Assembly: GCA_946186495.1 (NCBI GenBank)
Contig: CAMHNQ010000017.1
Location: forward strand, 1-48,880
Source: an uncultured Bacteroidales bacterium
Lineage (GTDB): Bacteria > Bacteroidota > Bacteroidia > Bacteroidales > WCHB1-69
Length of the DNA: 48,880 nt
Direction: 5' to 3'
Position 1 is the stretch's first letter. The number at the start of each line of letters is the position of its first letter. The position numbers and the translations under genes were made by a program. Under the pieces are notes generated by a model. That model was not told the DNA's origin and ran no database searches. It saw only the letters and a program-made list of their open reading frames with translations. Positions 23,401 through 31,628 of the stretch are shown here, piece by piece.

Positions 23401-25175
23401 GTCTTGAAGCAGTTCTCGAAGAGGGACTGACACTTGTCGTCAGCACGTTTCAGAAGTTCAACAGAAGCTTGAGCGCCACCTTGTGCGGCACGTGCCCACG
23501 GAATACCGACGGTGATGTAGTTGACAGAACCCGGCTTCAGGGTGAAAGGACCTGCAGACTGCATGAAACGACGGTCATAGGGAGCGTTGCCCACATTGGC
23601 CTCGGTCCAGCCGTCAGCACCATATTGAGAAGGGATGGGGTCAACACCGCGAGTACCCCAGTTACAGACGTCAGTCATGGCAGGGAACATGAAATCACAC
23701 TCAGGGCCATTGGCACCATTGGAAGTATGGGCATTGGCACCGTAGCGCATTCTTGAGTTATCACGCCAAATACCTTGCAGCATGTTGTAATAGTCGATAG
23801 CAATTCTCGGGTCGCCGGTCACACTGTTGTCATTGTTGTGATAGACAAACCTTCTCATACCGAAACGCTCGTTGTCTTCGATGCTATCGCCGAAGTTAAC
23901 GCCATTGATGGCCATCTGGTCGAGTTCATACGAACTATTGAGGAATCTTTCACAATAGCCGATCTCAGAAGCGCTGTCGGAATAGAATTTAGGGTTGTCA
24001 CGTCCATCGGGATCCATGTACGGTCCCTGGAAGAAGTCAACACCTACCGCAGGCGGTTGGTCGCCATAGGCCCAAGCTTGACCGGAACCGTCCACATTGG
24101 AACCGTTATAGCAATAACCCAGACCACGGTTAACGTCGCAGCCCACATAGTCGTCGTTGGCATAACCCAAATCAGGGTCAACCCACTGAGAGAAGAAGGT
24201 GTTTGTCAAAGTATAGGTGGAACGGTTGATAATCTCATAGGAGTAGAAAGTCATGTTGTTAAGTTCGTCGTTGGTTGCGAAACCAAAAGCTTGTCCACGG
24301 ATTTCAAGACCAATGGGGCTACCCTGGGTTTCAGTGTGGGGGCCTCCGTTATCATTGAAAATCCAGAAAAGGGTTTCATCACCTTTCAGGACATGGTCGG
24401 CGTAAATCATACCGTTGGAACGGGTCCAGTTAGGTTCATAGTTGCCGGAACCGCCGCCATAGTTCTGATACTCGGTCCACAAATCCTCAGGTGTTCTGGG
24501 GAGTTGGTGGGCAGCGGCGCGCGCGATATTGTCTTCCGTCCAGGGACAAAGGTCATTGTTAATGTCATAGTAAGGATAATCACCGTTTTCGGGATCGTAG
24601 ATACCGTTGTCGTTCACATCCTTGAAAGGGGCGAGATAATAGGAATAACCCTCGTCGCCGTGTGCAGGCCAGTTGGCGATGCTTGCAGGCATGACATAAC
24701 CGGAGGTGTTATAACTGGAAATGTGCTCGTCAACTTCGGCACGCGTAATCTTGAAGTGCTTGTCGAACTTGATACACATAGCCTGGGTCGTTCCGGCACC
24801 TGTCATCTTCAGCGGACCAGTGTAAAAGTCGTCACCGACTTGTCTGAAACGGACAGCGGCCAGTTTCAACATTCCGTTGGCGTCACGTCCGCCGATCCAT
24901 AGGGCTGCACAGAACATGGAAGTCTTGCCGGAACCTACCGGAACCTCATATTCAGCAACTTCCTTGAACCACATCGTACCACCCGTCTCGATATAGGCAC
25001 GTACATTGTTCACCGTTAACTCATTGGAGCTACTTGCCGGAAGACAAGTGGCGGATTCAGCTTTCGGTGAGGAAGAACTTCTAACCACTCCTTTGACTTT
25101 TTCGGCTCGCAATGACCCTGTCATCACGAACACCATAAGAAGTGTCAAGCAGAAAATTTGTCTAATATTTTTCAT
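20409..25175 (-). CDS. Very large T9SS type-A sorting-domain protein
   Basis: 1588 aa. Signal peptide MKNIRQIFCLTLLMVFVMTG followed by SLRAEK. The N-terminal third has Asp/Asn-rich loops suited to calcium binding (DVNDNGIYDPENGDYPYYDINNDLCPW), typical of thrombospondin-type-3/dockerin-like calcium repeats. The centre is strand-rich and unassigned. The C-terminus has IVPNPYYGFSNYEHNALENYVRIV, ISIYTVNGTLIRTL, NIPIASGVYIIHI and GERTLKFF, a type-A sorting domain for T9SS export and surface attachment, here extended by a short NMRPTDLNGF tail. It sits between a TonB-dependent receptor (24 bp upstream) and a PorV-like barrel (27 bp downstream). This three-gene order is a recurrent arrangement in the phylum and suggests a surface complex built by one operon. 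No substrate can be named. Confidence 0.85.
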   Translation of the reverse strand: MKNIRQIFCLTLLMVFVMTGSLRAEKVKGVVRSSSSPKAESATCLPASSSNELTVNNVRAYIETGGTMWFKEVAEYEVPVGSGKTSMFCAALWIGGRDANGMLKLAAVRFRQVGDDFYTGPLKMTGAGTTQAMCIKFDKHFKITRAEVDEHISSYNTSGYVMPASIANWPAHGDEGYSYYLAPFKDVNDNGIYDPENGDYPYYDINNDLCPWTEDNIARAAAHQLPRTPEDLWTEYQNYGGGSGNYEPNWTRSNGMIYADHVLKGDETLFWIFNDNGGPHTETQGSPIGLEIRGQAFGFATNDELNNMTFYSYEIINRSTYTLTNTFFSQWVDPDLGYANDDYVGCDVNRGLGYCYNGSNVDGSGQAWAYGDQPPAVGVDFFQGPYMDPDGRDNPKFYSDSASEIGYCERFLNSSYELDQMAINGVNFGDSIEDNERFGMRRFVYHNNDNSVTGDPRIAIDYYNMLQGIWRDNSRMRYGANAHTSNGANGPECDFMFPAMTDVCNWGTRGVDPIPSQYGADGWTEANVGNAPYDRRFMQSAGPFTLKPGSVNYITVGIPWARAAQGGAQASVELLKRADDKCQSLFENCFKTLDGPDAPDVTIRELENELILYISNNDPRKNNYHETYTEVDPQIPRTLETSKLVEYIDSVHTYTSTGADTTIAVHSYQTVTAIDTLSQDQRSYVFEGYMIYQLANSSVSVTDLDDANKALLVAQCDIQNGVGQLINWVYNDAIGTAVATEMVNGSDLGISHSFRITEDKFATGTNRKLVNHKEYYFLVLAYGYNEYKKFSLNADNLDGQQAPYLAGRRNIKVTTGIPHKPVETILNSKYGDVPMITRIEGQGNGGFFLDMTDESRELVLANNVYNNIQYKNNYGPLNIQVIDPLKVKPWDYTVKFLPNDVSADVNDSTMWQLIISDEVSDRELIDNGIFTIEEGDTVAARSSTAAMPISMTNEQLFLDLGISISIKNADFKIYQQNLDKYVNDNGGYNYRNKTWYAQPDVLGSSITYSGDVMWLSGLVDGEGENPSNWIRAGQQTASSKWDCNSVQEDQAQCDYMKWRAEDFFNLVTMPTNESSEPVRGFMDPNQQFEGLVSGTWAPYVMSSPYDGGPKANYLIKDVVTSKTCPQPRYYDFEYPVALTNLASYNQTLTNLYSVDIVLTPDKSLWTRALVLEAGSADVDGDFTVTQEFNGTTYHNIRHEPKTCPSVDKDGNIDNSGTTGFGWFPGYAINVETGERLNIMFAENSEDTYNNGNDMIFNPTNVYAFARDYDADTLILDEETGKPIPISEAAFNQYRSYYGIEFGEPLYGGRHYVYVVGSSGNTSSVYYRFANRDARNYNDGYQTVSAQGVTYGNTFTGSDGVVYPYYECGPYDDCRWLSEKFKTVVAESTMSSAARKAKKMQIFNNVMWTSIPMPAQMQESEWLSSDATIKLRVSRPYQRYSSRWYDNVADAPNASQNGGYPMYEFTTKNIAPEKVEQVADVQELLQEINIVPNPYYGFSNYEHNALENYVRIVNLPASCTISIYTVNGTLIRTLTHGTDANSYVQWDLKNHANIPIASGVYIIHINAPGIGERTLKFFCNMRPTDLNGF

Positions 25176-25199
25176 ATAACTATTATTTTTTTCTAATGA

Positions 25200-28100
25200 T
25201 TAAAAGCCGAATTGAATACCTAAACTTGCACGGAACGGACGACTGTAGTTATAGGGGTTCTGCACTCTCATCTGATAGTACCAAATGTAAGAAGGCACAT
25301 AGATTTGGCTGTTGATTTGCTGTTGATAGGCAGCAGCTGAGAGGTAACCGTCGTCATCAGGGTTGCCCGTGTAGTCATACACGGAAATGATATTCTTGAA
25401 ATTGAAGAGGTTCTGGATATCAAGATACACTGTCAGGTAACCCATCTTAGCGGCTTTGGTCTTTCCGTTCTCATCTTTCTTGTTCTTGTTGAAGTTGAAC
25501 ATGAAAGTCTTGTCGATACGGAGGTCGGCCTGATACTGCCACGGCATGTTGGAGCCGTTGATGGAACCGGCCAGAGTGGAGTTGGTACCGGCCACGATAG
25601 TGGAGTAAGGAGTGCTCGAACGGGTGTAAGGAGTACCTGAAGCTGCGGAGAACAGGATGGAGAAACCGGTGTTTGCCAACCATTCAATCTCCTTGACGAC
25701 TTCCTTGCCATCCACAATCTTCACTTTCTCAGTGATAGGACCGCCGTCTTGTTTGTAATTGACACCACTCTCGAAACGATAATCGAAGTTGACACCGATT
25801 CTGTGACGCTGGTCGAAGGAGAGGTTCGTCAGAGTTCTCAGGTTAGGTTGGCCGGCAGCAAGAATGGAAAGCTGGGACGTGGTGCTTGAACCTGTACCCT
25901 TTGCAAATTGCAGCGTGTAGTTCGCGGAGAGCGTCATGTTCTTGGTTCTGTTCATTCTGTAAGAGAATGTGAAACCTTGGACGGTACCGAAGTCGATGTT
26001 CTGGTAAGAATAATAAGTGTTCGGATATGCACCGGAGAAACGGTAGGCTTGAATCTGGTTACGTTTCTCGGAATAGTATGCACTGATACTGATAGCGGAA
26101 CGAGCGCCGATCTTCTGACGGAAACCGATTTCGTAGTCGATACTCTGTTGCGGTTTCATGTTCGGGTTGTTGATAATGTCATTGGAACCATTACGTTTGG
26201 AGATGAACAGATAATCAACGGGAGAGATCTGCAAGTTGGTAGGACGGGAGGTGATAATGTTATAGTGAGCATAGAACAGGGAGTTGTCGTTCACAGGGAA
26301 GGAGAAAGAGATACGGGGCATCACAGACCACTGTGCTTTATAGTCGGTGAATGCACCAGCCTCCACTTTCGTGATGGAATTTTCCTGGTCGATGGGGTTC
26401 TTGAGGATAGGACCGTTCACGTTCAGGGAAAGCGCGGTCTCAGGGTCAGTCACCTCACCGCCGTTGGCATTGTACCAAGTATCACCGTTACGATAACCAA
26501 CGATAGAGGTATACATTTGGTTGTCACCGGCAATGTCAGCTTCGCTCAAATAGACATCATTGCCTGAATAATAAACCACCCAGTTGTCGGTCGCGTTGGA
26601 GGCGAACTTGTCACTAAGGGAGGGATTGATGTTTTTCAAGTCACCAACCGTATAGGCTTCGCGGAACAGGTAAGGATCCTTCAAGACAGATTGGTTAGCA
26701 TCGAAACGGTCAACACGCAAGCCAACGTTGAACAGCAAGGAGTTGATGGCGAACTTATCCTGGATATAGAAAGCCATGTAGATAGGTTCATAAGCACCGA
26801 TGTTGTAAGTCTTCTGTCCGTTTTCCACATTATTGAAGAAATCTTCGATGGTAGTTTTCTTGTTATATTTCTTTCCAGTGTAGTCATAACCGTAGTAGCT
26901 TACCAGCGGATTGACACCGGAAGAGGTTCCCATCAACAGTTCTTCAGCAGAGAACATGCTGATGTCGAAAGTGTTGGGAGACATATTGTCGATATCCAAC
27001 CAATCATCACCATCGGGATTAAGGCCAAGGTGTTCACGAAGGTTTCTGTCGAACACGCTTTGGTCGTTAAGGCTGACCAAACGATTGTAGTCAACATAGA
27101 GTTGATCGCCGTTGTCGTAGATAATGGGGTTGTCCTTATCCAACTCGGTGATATGGGAGTTAGCCTCGTTGCGCATGAGTGTCCACAAAGTGATAGGGGC
27201 CAGACCATAGCCGCGGTAAGTCAGCTTTTCAAAGTCGAAACCGAACTTCAGCTCATGCTTCTCGATGTTCATGGAGACACTGGCTTTCAAGCCGATTTGG
27301 TCCATCGTGGACTTGTTGTAACCGCTCATCACGGTACCGGGGGAATAATACATGGAGTAGATCATGTCAGGAGACTCACCGTTCAGCAAGGCACCGAATC
27401 TCTGATAGAGGGTGAGGTCGTAAGGGAGTCCCAGATATTCATTGATGGTTTCCACCGGGAACTGGTCCACGAAATTCAGAGTGTATTGGGCCAGAATCGG
27501 GTTGGCGTTATGTTTGGGGTTGACTTGGAACGTGACGAGGGAGTCATACCAACCGGCGAACTCATTCACGTCATAGAGGGTGATTTCGTGACCGAGGGAG
27601 TCGGTAAGCGTCAACTCATTTTGGAACTCATAACCTTTTGCCTTATAGGTTTGGAACTGGCCGATGTAGCCATATTCAAAGATTCGGTCTTTGTGGTTGG
27701 CTGCATAAGACATGCTGTTGACATGTGTGTAGGAAGCGTTAATGTCATACATCAGGTTCTTGAGGGTGGCTGTGCCTGTGGTGTCATTCACCACGCGGTG
27801 GTTAAAGCGGGCACTCACACGAGCATTGCTGGATGTGGAAATAGGGTTGTTGTCACCGTTGAAAAGAGCGGCGGTGGAACCCCAGGATTTACCCTTGCCA
27901 TACTCGTATGATCCGCTGAGGGTCAGTTTCGCATTATGATGCTTACCGAGCATAAAGTCGAATTTCAATTGGCCGAGGTAATCCCAAGAGCCGGCGTTCT
28001 TTCTCACGCGTTCCTTATGGAAGGACTCGCTGGTGAGGTAACTGCCTTCCTGATAGTAAACACCGAACTCAGAGTTACTATAACGGAGCGGTTTTGCGAT

Positions 28101-28997
28101 AAGTGCATCGATGACGTCATCGTTGGCGACCCATGTACCGCCGCGGGCCGGGGAGCCGTCGTGTGTATAGCTCACCTCACCGCTGAACAAGAAGCCGATG
28201 CGAGTCGGGTCGTTCGGTTTTTTGCCCTTCAACAAGGGGCCGCTCACGGAGACGGCAGCCAGGAAGTTGTTGTAGCCATCGATGGATCCGCGAAGTTCCA
28301 CAGAGCCGTGGAAGTCCTTCGGAGCCTGTTTGGTGGTAATCACCGTGAAGGAGGTACCATCACCGTACTCAGCGGGTACACCACCTTGGATGAGTTGCAC
28401 CTCTTCGATGGTTGACATGGAGACGCCTGTGCCGCCGCGGACGCGCATACCATCGACGATGGTCTGCTGTCCGTCGGAACGGTTACCACGGACACTGGTC
28501 ATGTTGCCATCCACGGAGGAGACACCTTCCAGATTGGCCAAGGCGCTTGTCACGGAACGACCAGGAGTCGTACGGATGTTTTCACCCGACAGGCGGCTGG
28601 CGGATGTCGTGTTGTCAGCCTGGAACACCGGGGGTTCGTACACAATCACGACCTCGGCGACATCTGACGTACAGTCAATCTCGAAATCAATGAACAGGAC
28701 CTGATTGGACGGCACCTCAATGTTGGTTTTCGTGAGAGACTTCTTACAAGTCATCTGCGCATCCGCCACCAGATCATATGTTCCGGCTTCGATGTTGAAC
28801 ATCTGGTAATCACCATTTTGGTCAGCATTTGCCATGTTTACAACACGGTCACCAACTTTCAGAAACACTCTGGTGAATGCCAGAGGTGACTTCGTTTGGT
28901 CCACCACTTTACCTTGAATTCGGCTCTGTGAAAATGCCGCACCTGTGAAAAGGATGATTACTCCTAAAGTTGCGAGTAATTTTTTAATCATAGCCAC
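25200..28997 (-). CDS. TonB-dependent receptor with carboxypeptidase-like domain
   Basis: 1265 aa, outer membrane. Signal peptide ends GAAFSQ. Residues about 24-110 form the carboxypeptidase-regulatory-like beta-sandwich (RIQGKVVDQTKSPLAFTRVFLKVGDRVVNMANADQNGDY). The plug follows (SRLSGENIRTTPGRSVTSALANLEGVSSVDGNMTSVRGNRSDGQQTIVDGMRVRGG...VQLIQGGVPAEYGDG), then a very long barrel that ends RASLGIQFGF with the terminal aromatic needed for barrel assembly. It is larger than many SusC proteins and no SusD follows; instead a T9SS cargo gene and a PorV-like gene do. First gene of that operon, with a TATTTTTG box at 29045-29052. The ligand is unknown; TonB supplied by 10482-11171 or a paralog would power it. 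Confidence 0.92.
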   Translation of the reverse strand: MAMIKKLLATLGVIILFTGAAFSQSRIQGKVVDQTKSPLAFTRVFLKVGDRVVNMANADQNGDYQMFNIEAGTYDLVADAQMTCKKSLTKTNIEVPSNQVLFIDFEIDCTSDVAEVVIVYEPPVFQADNTTSASRLSGENIRTTPGRSVTSALANLEGVSSVDGNMTSVRGNRSDGQQTIVDGMRVRGGTGVSMSTIEEVQLIQGGVPAEYGDGTSFTVITTKQAPKDFHGSVELRGSIDGYNNFLAAVSVSGPLLKGKKPNDPTRIGFLFSGEVSYTHDGSPARGGTWVANDDVIDALIAKPLRYSNSEFGVYYQEGSYLTSESFHKERVRKNAGSWDYLGQLKFDFMLGKHHNAKLTLSGSYEYGKGKSWGSTAALFNGDNNPISTSSNARVSARFNHRVVNDTTGTATLKNLMYDINASYTHVNSMSYAANHKDRIFEYGYIGQFQTYKAKGYEFQNELTLTDSLGHEITLYDVNEFAGWYDSLVTFQVNPKHNANPILAQYTLNFVDQFPVETINEYLGLPYDLTLYQRFGALLNGESPDMIYSMYYSPGTVMSGYNKSTMDQIGLKASVSMNIEKHELKFGFDFEKLTYRGYGLAPITLWTLMRNEANSHITELDKDNPIIYDNGDQLYVDYNRLVSLNDQSVFDRNLREHLGLNPDGDDWLDIDNMSPNTFDISMFSAEELLMGTSSGVNPLVSYYGYDYTGKKYNKKTTIEDFFNNVENGQKTYNIGAYEPIYMAFYIQDKFAINSLLFNVGLRVDRFDANQSVLKDPYLFREAYTVGDLKNINPSLSDKFASNATDNWVVYYSGNDVYLSEADIAGDNQMYTSIVGYRNGDTWYNANGGEVTDPETALSLNVNGPILKNPIDQENSITKVEAGAFTDYKAQWSVMPRISFSFPVNDNSLFYAHYNIITSRPTNLQISPVDYLFISKRNGSNDIINNPNMKPQQSIDYEIGFRQKIGARSAISISAYYSEKRNQIQAYRFSGAYPNTYYSYQNIDFGTVQGFTFSYRMNRTKNMTLSANYTLQFAKGTGSSTTSQLSILAAGQPNLRTLTNLSFDQRHRIGVNFDYRFESGVNYKQDGGPITEKVKIVDGKEVVKEIEWLANTGFSILFSAASGTPYTRSSTPYSTIVAGTNSTLAGSINGSNMPWQYQADLRIDKTFMFNFNKNKKDENGKTKAAKMGYLTVYLDIQNLFNFKNIISVYDYTGNPDDDGYLSAAAYQQQINSQIYVPSYIWYYQMRVQNPYNYSRPFRASLGIQFGF

Positions 28998-29044
28998 TAA
29001 TTTATATTAAACATTAAACTATTATCCACTCTATAACAAGCTTG

Positions 29045-29052
29045 CAAAAATA
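29045..29052 (-). promoter_or_regulatory. -7 promoter box for the receptor operon
   Basis: TATTTTTG on the minus strand, followed by CAAG, about 48-55 bases upstream of the ATG at 28997. Confidence 0.6.
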
Positions 29053-29205
29053 TAAAATTTTTCAATACAGATTCGACCCAGCCGATTATTTATCCCAAAA
29101 AAATCTCTCTCTCCTATTGCCATAATATAAAGGCTTATGAATCTATAATATATATACTATATATAATACCCATTCTCATATGCTCATATCATGCATTGAT
29201 CAGGC

Positions 29206-29628
29206 TCAGCTATACACGCGCAAAGTCATGCCGTCGTAATGTGTATAATACTGTCGCAACGGCCATACCGACGGGCCTGAGATAACCGTGCCGTCTAAAA
29301 TGTTATAGACAGACCCGCATAGCGAATCAACCAACATGATGCCGTTCGGGTGCATCCACAACCAGGACTCATGCTCTTCCCAGTCGTAGGGGCAGGCACG
29401 ATCGAATGCCATAAACTGCCATTCATCCAGCCGGAACACCACGATGCCGTTCACCCCTCCCGTAAAATATTCATATCCGCCGTATGTGTTCAGCTTATAG
29501 TACATGACATCATTCGGATAGATGGTGAAATCCACTTTCCGATATGGGATAGATGGATGATACGTGTTCTTACACGATTGGCATAGCATTGTCCCTATCA
29601 GAATCAAAGAGAAAAGACGATATGTCAT
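29206..29628 (-). CDS. Rieske-like lipoprotein lacking the histidine ligands
   Basis: 140 aa. Hydrophobic signal MTYRLFSLILIGTMLCQSC with Cys19 as a likely lipidation site, although the lipobox is not ideal. The second half matches the spacing of a Rieske 2Fe-2S fold: ACPYDWEEHE, then LCGSVYNILDG, then PLRQYYT. In true Rieske proteins the two loops read C-x-H and C-x-x-H; here they read CPYD and CGSV, so both iron-binding histidines are missing while the two cysteines and the G-x-P strand remain. The fold may therefore be structural or bind another ligand. It is the last gene of the TPR-barrel operon, 6 bp after the barrel gene. Family assignment is tentative. Confidence 0.6.
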   Translation of the reverse strand: MTYRLFSLILIGTMLCQSCKNTYHPSIPYRKVDFTIYPNDVMYYKLNTYGGYEYFTGGVNGIVVFRLDEWQFMAFDRACPYDWEEHESWLWMHPNGIMLVDSLCGSVYNILDGTVISGPSVWPLRQYYTHYDGMTLRVYS

Positions 29629-29634
29629 AAGAAT

Positions 29635-31575
29635 TTATCTGACTGATGTATTGGATTTTTTCTTCAACGGCTTGATTGCTTCATTCCCAAACGAATAGGT
29701 GATTCCCACAATGGCATTGATGCCGAAGTTGTTGAAGCCGTAATAGTTCGTGGCGAATTGATGCCCAATGTTGTTGACTTGTGCAAATGCTGTGAACTGT
29801 TTGGAAATCAGATACTCAAATCCAATACCAAAGTTAAGGACAGGTTTCACGGAAGACTTCGATCCGTCAGGATTCTTCCGTATGTCGTTTTCCAACACAT
29901 AGGTCAGCTGGTGCAACGGGTTTCCCTGCTCATCCACAACCGCCATGCCGTTTTCGTCTTTCATTGTGGTCATTTTCGGCACCACTGCCCAACGGTCGAG
30001 ACCCACTCTGGCGTTTGCAGTGAAGATGAATCGGTTACGCCAGATATACTTGCCTTCGAACCCGATTTCCCAGCGCGGGGTATAGAGTGGTTTGCCGCCG
30101 GTGATGCCATCGGATCCGAACCAATTGTAGCCTTCCAGGAAAAAGAAATCATGGTAACGGCCTGTCAGGTTCAGATACAAATGGTTGATGGCTTCCCAGC
30201 TCAAGTTGGCGGTCACATCCAGTTCGGTACCCTTGTCGGCATAAACCACATCGAACTGGTTTTTCAACAAACTGGCGGTGTCCAGCATAAAGAACGGCAG
30301 GTCGCGGCGATAAGAGTAGCGGGCCGAAACATGGTAGTTCAACTTGTCGGTGATTTTTCCTTTTACGCCACCAAAGATACTGATCTGGCTTTTGGTGAAC
30401 CGCAGTGTGTCGATGTCGGCTTTCAGATAGGGATTCTCATACAGCAATTTTTTCAACGATGTATATTCACTCCGCCCGTCCACCCCGACATACAGGTTCA
30501 GGACTTCGCGGATGAGTCCCATCTGCAATTCGGCGACAGGATAAACAGGACAGCGGGTCTTGTTGTATTGGTTGAGGATAGGGACTCCGACGCCAACCAT
30601 GAAGTGATACTCCCGGATACTGAAACTCATTGTCGGTTTAAGCTCGAACATGAAACTGTTATCGACACGGCGCCGCATCAGGCTGTTATCGGTACCCATA
30701 GGCACGCTGTCACTCCAAGTGTTATTGAAGTATTCCAGCCCAAGATCCAACTCGTAATGCTGGTATCCGGAGATTTTCAGGAACTTGGCATCGTAGGCTA
30801 TCTTGCCGCGCAGTCCGACACCATGCTCTATGTTTTTCCAATTCGTGTGCAGGAAATCGTAATTCAGGCGTACATCCTCCTTGAACGGGTGATCTTTGTC
30901 GTCAGCGGTATAGTTGGAACGGAATCCCACTTCGGCGCGAACGTGGTTGAAGTTGTTGTGGATACTGTCACGGTACTCTTTGGAATAGTATTGTTCAGGG
31001 TTTGGGTAGAGTTCAGGGCGCACCCAATCTGTGGAATAGCCGTAGAGGTTGGCCATTTCATGATTGTAGCCCACTGAGGAGTAGAGGGTGTGGTTTTTGA
31101 AGATACGGTTGAAGAAAAGGGAGATTCGGGTGTCGCTCGTGGGTGCATAAGCATACTTTTTCTGCTCTTTCCCGATAGGGCCTGCCCATGAGGAGAAATG
31201 ATGGAAATTCAAACCGTACGAGTAGTCCGGATTCTGGCAATTGTGCATCGACAACTCGGCCAATGGCGTAATAGGATAGCCGAAACCCAGCTTGATATAG
31301 TTTCTGTAATAGCGTTCCTTTATCTCGGGATTTAGTTTTCCCACCTGCATTTCACCGGCTGCGAACTCAAGCTTTGGCTTGTCGGGTGCCACCACATAGT
31401 TGAACTCCATCGGTTCGGTCACCACCGTGTCTTTCAACACCGCCTGTTGGTTAATCTTGTTGGAATTGGTCAATTTAGGCACATAATTGATCAGCAGCTG
31501 CGCCGAATCCACCACTTGCGCCTTCAATCCTATGGCAAAAGACAATATAGCCAATAAGAGTGTTATCTTTTTCAT
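29635..31575 (-). CDS. Outer-membrane beta-barrel, TonB-receptor-like without plug
   Basis: 646 aa. Signal peptide ends IGLKAQ. A short linker (residues about 20-85, with PDKPKLEFAAGEMQVGKLNPEIKERYYRNYIKLGFG) is followed by alternating amphipathic strands to the end, such as TLYSSVGYNHEMANLYGYS, YHVSARYSYRRDLPFFML, YLNLTGRYHDFFFLEGYNWFG and AIVGITYSFG. The style is that of TonB-dependent receptor barrels, but there is no plug or TonB box, so transport by the usual TonB route is unlikely. In this phylum such barrels commonly follow a large TPR protein, as here (53 bp). A structural or scaffolding role in the outer membrane is an inference. It ends with a basic tail (KPLKKKSNTSVR) rather than a barrel-type aromatic. 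Confidence 0.75.
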   Translation of the reverse strand: MKKITLLLAILSFAIGLKAQVVDSAQLLINYVPKLTNSNKINQQAVLKDTVVTEPMEFNYVVAPDKPKLEFAAGEMQVGKLNPEIKERYYRNYIKLGFGYPITPLAELSMHNCQNPDYSYGLNFHHFSSWAGPIGKEQKKYAYAPTSDTRISLFFNRIFKNHTLYSSVGYNHEMANLYGYSTDWVRPELYPNPEQYYSKEYRDSIHNNFNHVRAEVGFRSNYTADDKDHPFKEDVRLNYDFLHTNWKNIEHGVGLRGKIAYDAKFLKISGYQHYELDLGLEYFNNTWSDSVPMGTDNSLMRRRVDNSFMFELKPTMSFSIREYHFMVGVGVPILNQYNKTRCPVYPVAELQMGLIREVLNLYVGVDGRSEYTSLKKLLYENPYLKADIDTLRFTKSQISIFGGVKGKITDKLNYHVSARYSYRRDLPFFMLDTASLLKNQFDVVYADKGTELDVTANLSWEAINHLYLNLTGRYHDFFFLEGYNWFGSDGITGGKPLYTPRWEIGFEGKYIWRNRFIFTANARVGLDRWAVVPKMTTMKDENGMAVVDEQGNPLHQLTYVLENDIRKNPDGSKSSVKPVLNFGIGFEYLISKQFTAFAQVNNIGHQFATNYYGFNNFGINAIVGITYSFGNEAIKPLKKKSNTSVR

Positions 31576-31628
31576 TTTATTCTGTTTTTTTGCTTGTAAT
31601 CTCTATTCTGAACTTCCAAGTCGTCAGC

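Noticed and set aside
23775-24902. 375-codon plus-strand ORF
   Set aside because: Antisense to the 1588-aa T9SS protein, valine/isoleucine-rich shadow translation.
26691-27911. 406-codon plus-strand ORF
   Set aside because: Antisense to the TonB-dependent receptor, which has clear motifs.
29758-31077. 439-codon plus-strand ORF
   Set aside because: Antisense to the barrel gene; no domain, composition typical of a shadow frame.
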